Assembly: GCA_944388965.1 (NCBI GenBank)
Contig: CALXKL010000014.1
Location: 1-36,180, forward strand
Origin: an uncultured Spirochaetales bacterium
GTDB lineage: Bacteria; Spirochaetota; Spirochaetia; Sphaerochaetales; Sphaerochaetaceae
Length of the DNA stretch: 36,180 nt
Direction: 5' to 3'
Shown piece after piece: positions 1 through 6,814 of the stretch. The position numbers and the translations under genes are program-made. The notes beneath the pieces were generated by a model. The model made no database searches, was not told the origin of the DNA, and worked only from the letters and a program-made list of their open reading frames with translations. The first letter of the stretch is position 1. The number at the start of each line of letters is the position of its first letter.

Positions 1-32
1 GCCTAGAGGTTATGTCATAAGCAGATGGCTGT

Positions 33-350
33 TTGGGGCTGGTCAGGATTCAGAGACAACTGCTCCTAAATTCCGGCACGCTGGAACAGTGGCTGGCCGT
101 CGTCTCGGGAAGCGGAGAGGCTTCCCCATTCGATGCTCTCGCGATCCCTTCGTCCGACTGGGCCGTGTTCTCCGTGTGTGGAAGATTTCCCGATGCATTG
201 CAGGATGCCTGGGCCGCGGCATACGGACAGTGGCTTGCCACCTCCGGCTATGCCCTTACAGGCGGTCCCGAGATCCTGTGGAACGAGAGCGGGGATACCT
301 GTGGAGACGATCTGCACAGCGAGATATGGATTCCTGTGCGTCATCTGTGA
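33..350 (+). pseudogene. C-terminal remnant of AraC/GyrI-type effector-binding domain
   Basis: The 105-codon frame ends in a pattern typical of the C-terminal half of the GyrI-like/AraC effector-binding domain: a WAVF strand, then a helix rich in W and Y (DAWAAAYGQWL), SGY, and a closing SEIWIPV strand. Only about the last 88 residues of the usual ~150-residue domain are present, and no DNA-binding domain is seen. An in-frame TAA at 18-20 lies just upstream. The only possible start is a TTG at 33 without a Shine-Dalgarno sequence. This fits a truncated or frameshifted regulator whose 5' part lies outside the window. A genuine small stand-alone GyrI-like protein is less likely but not excluded. 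Confidence 0.45.
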
Positions 351-354
351 GGTC

Positions 355-384
355 TTGTCATCGTTCTTTCTTATGTGATAGTAT
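355..384 (+). promoter_or_regulatory. Promoter for tRNA-Arg
   Basis: TTGTCA (355-360), an 18-nt spacer and TAGTAT (379-384), preceded by TGA, which makes an extended -10 element. The predicted start near 391 is about 30 nt ahead of the tRNA. Confidence 0.5.
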
Positions 385-421
385 CCCCAAAGTGCTGCAG
401 ACGCGGCACATCATCACACAT

Positions 422-495
422 GCGCCCTTAGCTCACCTGGATAGAGCAACTGCCTTCTAAGCAGTAGGTGATTGGTTCGAATCCAATAGGGCGTA
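422..495 (+). tRNA. tRNA-Arg (anticodon TCT)
   Basis: The cloverleaf can be drawn directly. The acceptor stem is GCGCCCT (422-428) with AGGGCGT (488-494), with a G-T closing pair. The D stem is GCTC/GAGC and the anticodon stem is ACTGC/GCAGT around the loop CTTCTAA, giving anticodon TCT. The T arm is ATTGG-TTCGAAT-CCAAT, the discriminator is A495, and CCA is not encoded. The tRNA reads AGA codons. It is flanked by its own promoter and terminator, so it is probably a single-gene unit. Confidence 0.93.
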
Positions 496-502
496 TCCAC
501 AG

Positions 503-538
503 GCGTTCCGGACAGTGTCCTGGACGTCTTTTCTTTTC
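503..538 (+). terminator. Rho-independent terminator after tRNA-Arg
   Basis: GCGTTCCGGAC pairs with GTCCTGGACGT (some G-U pairs) and is followed by TTTTCTTTT. It lies 8 nt after the tRNA. Confidence 0.7.
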
Positions 539-583
539 TCCGCATCCTGTATCGATGTCCTGTGGAAGACGACAGGGGACAGG

Positions 584-592
584 TGGTATCAT
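584..592 (+). promoter_or_regulatory. Extended -10 promoter for the SMP-30-like gene
   Basis: TGG followed by TATCAT (587-592) makes an extended -10 element with no clear -35 box. The start would be near 599, about 33 nt upstream of the ATG at 632. Confidence 0.4.
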
Positions 593-631
593 CGTCATTG
601 CGGCTTTGCGCCACGTAAGGAGATTGCCGTC

Positions 632-1447
632 ATGGAAGGTATTGGAGATTTCAGGCTTGCAGAGGGTCCGAGGTATGATGTGCGTACCAGGACGTTGTAT
701 CTTGTGGATATAAACGGAAGGAGACTCCATGTCCGGCCGGATGGCGGGCAGGAGAGGAGCTTCGCCTTCGAGGATCATGTGACTTCTGTGAATCTGTGCA
801 GCGACTCTGACAAGGTGCTCGTGTCTGCCGGTTCATCCCTGTGGATCGTCGACGTGCATAGCGGACGGCGCACAATGATTCTCGAGATGGATCTCGGTGC
901 CGGGATGAGGTTCAACGATTCCGCACTCTCCCCGTCCGGCCATCTTCTGATCGGCAGCATGAGGATCGACCGCCCGCGTGTCGACGAGGGCCGTGTCTAT
1001 CTGGTCTCGCCCGAACTCGAGGTGAAGGAGGTCGCATCGGGCTTTGCGGTGCCCAACGGGGTGGCCTTCCTGGACGACGGGGAGTTCCTGCTCGTCGACT
1101 CCGGCCGTGACGTCATCAGGCGCTATGCCCTGTCCGGCGACGGAATCGAGGAGAGGGCGTGCCACTTCTTCGACAAGGGAGACAGCCCTGACGGCCTGTG
1201 CCTGGATGCCGAGGGTTCCGTCATGGTCGCACTGTGGAACAGGGGACAGGTGGTCAGCCTGGATGCATACAGCCTGGAGGAGAACTCTCCGAGGATGGAC
1301 GGCTTCCCGATTCCCCTGTCGGCAGTGGGGTTGTCCGAAGATGGAAGACTGTTCGTCACGAGCGGCGAAGGGGCTTGCGGTCCGGGCAGGCTGTTCGTGC
1401 TTGAGACGGCCATGAGGATGAAGGCGGGCACGTACTGGAGAGCCTGA
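632..1447 (+). CDS. SMP-30/gluconolactonase/LRE-family hydrolase
   Basis: This 271-residue protein looks like a six-bladed beta-propeller of the SMP-30/gluconolactonase family (PF08450). Members are metal-dependent lactonases acting on sugar lactones. The family's metal-site residues are recognisable: Glu11 in AEGPRYD, Asn95 in RFNDSALSPSG, Asn142 in VPNGVAF and Asp187 in SPDGLCLDAEG. There is no signal peptide, so it is cytoplasmic. I chose the ATG at 632 because AAGGAG (617-622) sits at correct spacing and the homology begins there; the upstream in-frame extension runs into the tRNA terminator. The actual substrate cannot be told from sequence. No sugar-catabolic genes adjoin it. Confidence 0.82.
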   Translation: MEGIGDFRLAEGPRYDVRTRTLYLVDINGRRLHVRPDGGQERSFAFEDHVTSVNLCSDSDKVLVSAGSSLWIVDVHSGRRTMILEMDLGAGMRFNDSALSPSGHLLIGSMRIDRPRVDEGRVYLVSPELEVKEVASGFAVPNGVAFLDDGEFLLVDSGRDVIRRYALSGDGIEERACHFFDKGDSPDGLCLDAEGSVMVALWNRGQVVSLDAYSLEENSPRMDGFPIPLSAVGLSEDGRLFVTSGEGACGPGRLFVLETAMRMKAGTYWRA

Positions 1448-1501
1448 TGCGGCCTCCTTCCCATCAGGCTCTGGCGAGGGTCGGCTTTCATCCCATTTCT
1501 G

Positions 1502-1530
1502 TTGACGCGCTCAGCAAGTGCAAATATCCT
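1502..1530 (+). promoter_or_regulatory. Promoter for the small membrane protein
   Basis: TTGACG (1502-1507), a 17-nt spacer and TATCCT (1525-1530). The predicted start is near 1537, just upstream of the AAAGGGGG ribosome-binding site at about 1541. Confidence 0.55.
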
Positions 1531-1552
1531 GAGAATCGGAAAAGGGGGTCGT

Positions 1553-1744
1553 GTGCTCAAGTTCATCTATGCAACCATAATCACCGCAATCGTGTCCGGA
1601 GTCTTCCTGACGTTCTTCCCGGTTCTGCTGGCCGAGGAGCTGACGCTCGCAAAGGTCCTCTTCTACGTGATCATGGTCATGGTCTGGACCTCTCTCGTGG
1701 CCTTCTTCGCCAGGCGTGACAAGAGGCGCGGTCAGCTTCATTGA
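1553..1744 (+). CDS. Small two-helix membrane protein, unknown function
   Basis: The predicted product is 63 residues with two hydrophobic segments (about residues 3-22 and 28-49) and a basic tail ending RRDKRRGQLH, suggesting an inner-membrane hairpin with its positive C-terminus in the cytoplasm. I chose the GTG at 1553 because AAAGGGGG lies just upstream and a good promoter precedes it; longer versions would begin inside the promoter. I do not recognise a family. It sits alone between the SMP-30-like gene and the Rnf operon, and a strong promoter separates it from rnfC. Confidence 0.6.
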   Translation: MLKFIYATIITAIVSGVFLTFFPVLLAEELTLAKVLFYVIMVMVWTSLVAFFARRDKRRGQLH

Positions 1745-1757
1745 GGCCCGTCCTCGA

Positions 1758-1786
1758 TTGTGTTTCCACTATGTGTGGTGTATTAT
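1758..1786 (+). promoter_or_regulatory. Promoter of the rnf operon
   Basis: TTGTGT (1758-1763), a 17-nt spacer and TATTAT (1781-1786). The predicted start near 1793 leaves a leader of about 45 nt carrying GGAGGAG before the rnfC ATG. No operator is obvious. Confidence 0.6.
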
Positions 1787-1837
1787 TGTCCTATTCATCC
1801 AACACAGTGAATGGAATGATGGAGGAGTGAGATATAT

Positions 1838-3145
1838 ATGTTGCGCATTTCCACCTTCAGACGTGGTGGTGTCCATCCTCATGACAGGAAGGAGCTGTCG
1901 AAGAACTCTCCGATAGAGGTTCTTCCGATGCCCTCGTCCCTCGTCGTGCCGATGTCTCAGCACCTTGGTGCTCCGGCCAGGCTGGTCAAGGCCAAGGGCG
2001 ATGTCGTGCAGCGCGGCGAGATGATCGGGCAGGCGAGCTCGTTCGTCAGTGCGGATGTGCATTCCCCTGTCTCCGGTACGATCACGGAAGTGACACGGAT
2101 CCGACTGGCCAACGGCGCCTCCTGCGAGGCGGTCGTCATCAGACCGGACGAGATACAGGGCGAGATGTTCACCGTACGCCATGATTGGAAGAGCGAGGAC
2201 CCGAAAGCTCTTCTCGACACAATAAGACGCATGGGCATCGTCGGAATGGGCGGAGCCACCTTCCCCGCGCATGTGAAGTTCGCCATTCCGGAGGGGCGGA
2301 AGGTCGAGGCCCTGGTCGTCAACGGAGTCGAGTGCGAGCCTTATCTGACAAGCGACTACCGCTCGATGATGGAGAGGGCGGACGAGACGCTCGAGGGCAT
2401 CATGATCCTCTCCCGCATCCTTTCTCCTGCCAGGATCGTCATCGGGATCGAGGCCAACAAGATGGATGCGGCCAGGCTGCTGGACGACAGGGCCAGGGAG
2501 CATGGCTATCCCATCGAGGTCCAGCCGCTGAAGATGAAGTACCCCCAGGGAGATGAGAAGCAGCTCATCAAGGCCACCACAGGTCGCGAGGTGCCATCGG
2601 GCAAGCTTCCGATCGATGTGGGGGCCGTCGTATGCAACATCGGCACGGCCTATGCGATATACGAGGCATGCGTGTTCCACAAGCCGTTGATCGAGCGTGT
2701 GGTGACCGTCTCCGGAGAGGGCATCGCCCATCCAAGGAACATTCTCGCTCCGATCGGTGCAAAGGCTGGCGACCTGATCGCCTTTGCCGGAGGCTACAGC
2801 CGCGATGACGTGGACAGACTGGTCAGCGGAGGACCGATGATGGGCTTCTCGTTCGCCGACGAGGATGCACCTGTCACGAAGGGCACCAGTGGAATACTCG
2901 CCCTCGTCGACGAGCCTGTCGAGACCGGAGTATGCGTCTCGTGCGGCAAGTGCGTCAGCCATTGTCCCATGGGACTGATGCCGAACAGGATGTTCCGCAA
3001 CATAAAATATGGAAACTACCAGGCGGCGCTCGACATGGGGCTTCTCGACTGCAAGGAGTGCGGTTGCTGCGCATTCATCTGTCCGGCACATCTGCCTCTG
3101 GTGCAGGGTTTCAAGCTGGGCAAGAAGATGGGAAGGAGGAAGTAG
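1838..3145 (+). CDS. rnfC: Rnf complex subunit RnfC
   Basis: RnfC is the peripheral, cytoplasm-facing flavoprotein/iron-sulfur subunit of the ion-pumping ferredoxin:NAD+ oxidoreductase and is thought to be where NAD(H) reacts. The 435-residue length fits the family. A biotinyl-like N-terminal region (about 30-90) is followed by a Complex I 51-kDa-like nucleotide/FMN region with GMGGATFPAHVK and VNGVECEPYLTSDYR. Two [4Fe-4S] motifs close the protein (Cys366, 369, 372, 376 and Cys405, 408, 411, 415). It is the first gene of the C-D-G-E-A-B operon, the order seen in Clostridia, Thermotogae and spirochaetes. One nucleotide separates it from rnfD. Confidence 0.96.
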   Translation: MLRISTFRRGGVHPHDRKELSKNSPIEVLPMPSSLVVPMSQHLGAPARLVKAKGDVVQRGEMIGQASSFVSADVHSPVSGTITEVTRIRLANGASCEAVVIRPDEIQGEMFTVRHDWKSEDPKALLDTIRRMGIVGMGGATFPAHVKFAIPEGRKVEALVVNGVECEPYLTSDYRSMMERADETLEGIMILSRILSPARIVIGIEANKMDAARLLDDRAREHGYPIEVQPLKMKYPQGDEKQLIKATTGREVPSGKLPIDVGAVVCNIGTAYAIYEACVFHKPLIERVVTVSGEGIAHPRNILAPIGAKAGDLIAFAGGYSRDDVDRLVSGGPMMGFSFADEDAPVTKGTSGILALVDEPVETGVCVSCGKCVSHCPMGLMPNRMFRNIKYGNYQAALDMGLLDCKECGCCAFICPAHLPLVQGFKLGKKMGRRK

Positions 3146-3146
3146 G

Positions 3147-4211
3147 ATGAAGATAGTATCCGCAAGTCCTCATGTCCACACGACGATGGACATAAGAAGG
3201 AGCATGCTTTTCGTCATCATCGCATTGCTGCCTTCCTGCCTGTGGGGCGTGTATGCATTCGGACTCAGGGCTCTTGTAGTGCTTCTGGTCTCTGTCGCAT
3301 CGGCCCTGCTGTCCGAGTACCTGCTCGGTCTTATTGACAAGAAGAACACGTTGCCGGACCTTTCGGCGACGGTCACGGGGCTGCTGATCGGCATGAACAT
3401 GCCGCCTGCGATTCCGCTGTACATCCCTGTGATCGCCTCCTTCTTCGCGATATTCGTGGTCAAATGGACATTCGGAGGCCTTGGGTGTAACTGGATGAAC
3501 CCGGCCCTTGCGGGAAGAGTCTTCGTGTTCTTCTCGTTCTCGTCCGCCATGAGCACGTTCAGCGCACCACGGGCGCTGGCCGCAGATGCTCTTGCATCCG
3601 CCACTCCTCTGTCCGCCGTCAAGACGGCGATATCAGGAGGGATGCAGAATCTCGACTACCAGGGGGTGATGGACCAGCTTGGATACGGCACGACGTCGAT
3701 TGCCCAGAGCATCGGAGGAGCGCTGGGTATCTCCCCGTATACGGTCGATGCGTTCCTAGGCAACGTCGGCGGCTGTATCGGCGAGGTCTCCGCACTGCTT
3801 CTGCTCGTCGGCGGCATCTTCCTGATCGCGACGAAGGTCATCACCTGGCACATTCCCGTCGTCTATCTGGGGTCGTTCGCACTGCTGTCCTGGGTCTTCG
3901 GCGGAATCCGTTCCGGCATGGGCCTGTTCAGCGGTGAGGTCCTCATGCCGCTCTTCACGGGCGGCCTGATGCTCGGTGCGTTCTTCATGGCCACCGACTG
4001 GGTGACGACGCCCACGACGAAGAAGGGCGAGGTGATATTCGCCATAGGCTGCGGATTCTTCACCTTCCTGATCCGCTATTTCGGCTCTCTTGCCGAAGGC
4101 GTATCCCTGGCGATCATACTGATGAACATCCTCACGCCGACGATCGACAGATACGTCAGGCCGAGGAGATTCGGCTATGTGAAGCCGGTCAAGGAGGCGA
4201 AGAAGAAATGA
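3147..4211 (+). CDS. rnfD: Rnf complex subunit RnfD
   Basis: This 354-residue polytopic membrane protein belongs to the NqrB/RnfD family. It carries covalently bound FMN and forms part of the membrane ion and electron path. The predicted flavinylation site is Thr153 in ALASATPLS, slightly degenerate from the usual SGAT. Aromatic-poor hydrophobic helices fill the protein, and GCNWMNPALAGR is a family signature. The start at 3147 follows GGAAGGAGG and begins MKIVSASPHVH, as expected; longer in-frame versions overlap rnfC heavily. Its stop overlaps the rnfG start (ATGA), which suggests translational coupling. Confidence 0.95.
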   Translation: MKIVSASPHVHTTMDIRRSMLFVIIALLPSCLWGVYAFGLRALVVLLVSVASALLSEYLLGLIDKKNTLPDLSATVTGLLIGMNMPPAIPLYIPVIASFFAIFVVKWTFGGLGCNWMNPALAGRVFVFFSFSSAMSTFSAPRALAADALASATPLSAVKTAISGGMQNLDYQGVMDQLGYGTTSIAQSIGGALGISPYTVDAFLGNVGGCIGEVSALLLLVGGIFLIATKVITWHIPVVYLGSFALLSWVFGGIRSGMGLFSGEVLMPLFTGGLMLGAFFMATDWVTTPTTKKGEVIFAIGCGFFTFLIRYFGSLAEGVSLAIILMNILTPTIDRYVRPRRFGYVKPVKEAKKK

Positions 4212-4756
4212 GACAGTATCTGAAGGTTGCATTCATCCTCTTCGCGATCTGCGCAGTGGCCACGATTCTGCTGGCCGCGATCAACCAGATCACCGCACCG
4301 TATATCGCATACAACACCGAGCAGACCACTATAGCGACGCTTGCTGCGGTATCCGGAGGCTATGAGCAGGGAGAGCAGAGGAGTTCAGACGCCGATGGCG
4401 TCAACTACGTGGTCCCGCTGCTAGACGATGACGGTTCGCTCGTCGGATATATCCTCGAGCTGTCAACGACCGGCTACGGCGGTGAGATCGTCATGGCCAC
4501 CAGCTACTACACGGACGGAAGCGTCCTCTCGAGCAAGGTGATGAGCGACGACGAGACGCCAGGACTCGGCAAGAACGCCGAGGAGAGCTGGTACATGGAG
4601 ATGTTCGTCGGACTGGGCGGCGACGATCCGCTTCCGGCAAGCAAGAACGACCTTGCCGACCCGTCTGCGGTCTCCGGTGCATCCGTGACCTTCAACGGCG
4701 TCAGTTCCGCCATCAGGGCTGGAAGCGAGTATGTCAAGACTCTGGGAGGCAGATGA
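4208..4756 (+). CDS. rnfG: Rnf complex subunit RnfG
   Basis: RnfG is the membrane-anchored, extracytoplasmic flavoprotein that relays electrons through covalent FMN. The 182-residue protein has one N-terminal transmembrane helix (about 7-29) and an FMN-binding domain (PF04205). GYGGEIVM and ETPGLG (about 116-121) are typical of the domain. The flavinylation motif reads SGAS at 156-159 instead of SGAT, so the predicted acceptor is Ser159 rather than Thr. The flavin transferase ApbE needed for this step is not encoded in the window. The gene starts inside the rnfD stop codon and ends one nucleotide before rnfE. Confidence 0.95.
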   Translation: MRQYLKVAFILFAICAVATILLAAINQITAPYIAYNTEQTTIATLAAVSGGYEQGEQRSSDADGVNYVVPLLDDDGSLVGYILELSTTGYGGEIVMATSYYTDGSVLSSKVMSDDETPGLGKNAEESWYMEMFVGLGGDDPLPASKNDLADPSAVSGASVTFNGVSSAIRAGSEYVKTLGGR

Positions 4757-4757
4757 T

Positions 4758-5399
4758 ATGTCGCACATGAACGAGCTTACGAAGGGAATCTTCAAGGAGA
4801 ACCCCACATTCATAATCATGCTGGGCATGTGCCCGACGCTGGGTGTCACCACCCAGGTGTTCAACGCATTCGGAATGGGCGCAAGCGTCCTGTTCGTGCT
4901 GCTGGGCTCCAACATCTTCATCTCGGCGTTGAGGAAGATCATACCGGACTCCATCAGAATCCCGGCGTACATCGTCGTCATCGCGTCGTTCGTCACCATC
5001 GTCGAGATGGTGCTGCACGCCTTCGTTCCGGCTGTGTTCAATGCTCTGGGCGTCTATCTTCCGCTGATAGTCGTCAACTGCATCATCCTCGGCCGCGCCG
5101 AGGCCTTTGCGAACAAGAACACAGTGCTTGACAGCGCACTCGATGCGATCGGCATGGGCATAGGCTTCACTCTGGCACTCAGCCTCATCGCAGCCATCAG
5201 GGAGATCTTCGGCGCCGGCACGATCACGCTGTTCAACCTCAGCGAGACCCAGCGTCTGGTGATCACGCTGCCTGGAATCAGCGAGAGCCCGGTGCGGGTC
5301 CTGACGCTGGCCGCAGGAGCGCTGCTCGTGATGGGCTACCTCAAGGCGTTCTTCATATGGAACGGCGAGAGAAGGGCCGCCAAGGGAGGTCAGGCATGA
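4758..5399 (+). CDS. rnfE: Rnf complex subunit RnfE
   Basis: This 213-residue integral membrane protein of the RnfA/RnfE/NqrD/NqrE family has six predicted helices. RnfE and RnfA form the central membrane pair that holds an iron-sulfur centre and the ion path. Family signatures are NPTFIIMLGMCPTLGVTT near the N-terminus and PLIVVNCIILGRAEAFA in the middle; the cysteines within CPTLG and NCIILG are the expected ligands. I chose the ATG at 4758 because GGGAGG lies 8 nt upstream and it follows the rnfG stop directly. Its stop overlaps the rnfA start (ATGA). Confidence 0.95.
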   Translation: MSHMNELTKGIFKENPTFIIMLGMCPTLGVTTQVFNAFGMGASVLFVLLGSNIFISALRKIIPDSIRIPAYIVVIASFVTIVEMVLHAFVPAVFNALGVYLPLIVVNCIILGRAEAFANKNTVLDSALDAIGMGIGFTLALSLIAAIREIFGAGTITLFNLSETQRLVITLPGISESPVRVLTLAAGALLVMGYLKAFFIWNGERRAAKGGQA

Positions 5400-5989
5400 G
5401 CTACATCGGAATAATCATCACATATGTGTTCATCCAGAACTTCATCCTGGTGCAGTTCATGGGACTGTGCCCGTTCATCGGAGTCTCGAAGAACAGCGAG
5501 AGCGCCATCGGCATGGGCATGGCAGTCACCTTCGTCACCGCCGTCGCCAGTGTCGTATGCTACGCCGTGTACACATATCTGCTGGTCCCGTTCGACCTGA
5601 CATACCTGCAGACGATCTCCTTCATCCTCGTCATCGCGGCGCTCGTGCAGATGGTCGAGATGGTCATCAGGAAGATGAGCCCGTCATTGTACAAGGCACT
5701 GGGCATCTTCCTGCCGCTGATCACCACGAACTGCGCGGTGCTCGGCATCGCAATCATAAACATAGACGAGGGCTACAACATGCTCGAGAGCTTCCTCGCG
5801 GGACTCGCCGCAGGACTCGGCTTCACCCTTGCCATCGTGCTCATGAGCAATATCCGCGAGAAGCTCGAGATGACTCCTGTCCGCAGAGTGTTCAAAGGAG
5901 TTCCGATCGCGTTCATCAGCGCCGGCCTGATGGCTCTGGCGTTCATGGCCTTCGACAGCAGTCTGCTGACGAATCTGCATCTCGTATGA
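5396..5989 (+). CDS. rnfA: Rnf complex subunit RnfA
   Basis: RnfA, 197 residues, is the paralogous partner of RnfE with inverted topology. NFILVQFMGLCPFIGVSK and PLITTNCAVLGIAIIN are the matching signatures, again with one cysteine each (CPFIG and NCAVLG) for the intramembrane cluster. The start at 5396 is set by the GGGAGGT site and by the ATGA overlap with rnfE. A 13-nt gap containing GAGGA leads to rnfB. Confidence 0.95.
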   Translation: MSYIGIIITYVFIQNFILVQFMGLCPFIGVSKNSESAIGMGMAVTFVTAVASVVCYAVYTYLLVPFDLTYLQTISFILVIAALVQMVEMVIRKMSPSLYKALGIFLPLITTNCAVLGIAIINIDEGYNMLESFLAGLAAGLGFTLAIVLMSNIREKLEMTPVRRVFKGVPIAFISAGLMALAFMAFDSSLLTNLHLV

Positions 5990-6002
5990 GGAGGATCGAA
6001 CT

Positions 6003-6803
6003 ATGTTGACAGCGATACTTTCAGCGTTTCTCGTCATTGCCGGCATGGGACTGGTCCTCGGACTCGGACTTGCCATCGCCGATAGGAAGCTTGCCGTGGT
6101 CAAGGACGAGAAGCTCGTCCAGCTCGAGGAGATCATGCCGGGCGCCAACTGCGGCGGCTGCGGTTTTGCAGGGTGTAGCGCCTATGCCGAAGCCGTCTTC
6201 AAGGGAGAGGCCGAGATCGGACACTGTGCCCCCGGTGGAGCGGCTCTCGCCGAGAAGATGGGTCAGATCATGGGCCTGAGCGTGGACGTCAGCCAGGAGA
6301 AGATGGTCGCCTATGTCCACTGTCGTGGAAACGTCGACGTGACCGGACAGGAATTCACATACAAAGGGATGGACGACTGCAATGCCGCCTATCTGCTCCA
6401 GGCCGGGCCGAACGCATGCAAGGAAGGGTGTCTGCATCTTGGCTCCTGCATGAAGGTCTGCCCTGCCCAGGCGATCCATCGCGACGAGAAGGGATTCATC
6501 GTCGTGGATCCTGGAAAGTGCATAGGATGCAGGAAGTGCACCACAGTCTGTCCGACAGGCGTGATCAGGATGATTCCGGCAAGTGCGACGCACGTGGTCG
6601 CATGCAGCAACCATGAACCGGGCGGCAAGGTCCGTAAGGAATGTAAAGTCGGCTGCATCGGCTGCAGGATATGCGAGACGCGCTTCCCCTCATCCGGATG
6701 CCATGTCGTGGACTTCCTCTCCTCGATAGACTACGACGGTGTACATGACCAGATTGCGGATGCTGCACAGGCCTGCCCGCAGAAGTGCATAGTAGAGCGC
6801 TGA
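6003..6803 (+). CDS. rnfB: Rnf complex subunit RnfB, with a reduced C-terminal ferredoxin domain
   Basis: RnfB is the ferredoxin-accepting iron-sulfur subunit. The 266-residue protein has one N-terminal membrane helix (about 3-25), a [4Fe-4S] domain (Cys50, 53, 58, 75) and a first ferredoxin-like pair (Cys139, 143, 149, 153; Cys173, 176, 179, 183). The C-terminal domain keeps Cys218, 221, 224 and 258, the four ligands of one cluster. The four ligands of its partner are missing: the Cys expected at 228 is Phe, and no CxxCxxC follows SIDYDG. The reading frame is open and ends with the usual CP...CIVER, so this looks like evolved loss and not a frameshift. Confidence 0.94.
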   Translation: MLTAILSAFLVIAGMGLVLGLGLAIADRKLAVVKDEKLVQLEEIMPGANCGGCGFAGCSAYAEAVFKGEAEIGHCAPGGAALAEKMGQIMGLSVDVSQEKMVAYVHCRGNVDVTGQEFTYKGMDDCNAAYLLQAGPNACKEGCLHLGSCMKVCPAQAIHRDEKGFIVVDPGKCIGCRKCTTVCPTGVIRMIPASATHVVACSNHEPGGKVRKECKVGCIGCRICETRFPSSGCHVVDFLSSIDYDGVHDQIADAAQACPQKCIVER

Positions 6804-6814
6804 GGAGCTGAACC

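Noticed and set aside
1769-3091. Long minus-strand open frame opposite rnfC (440 codons)
   Set aside because: It is the antisense shadow of a clearly conserved gene in GC-rich DNA, with no family signature of its own.
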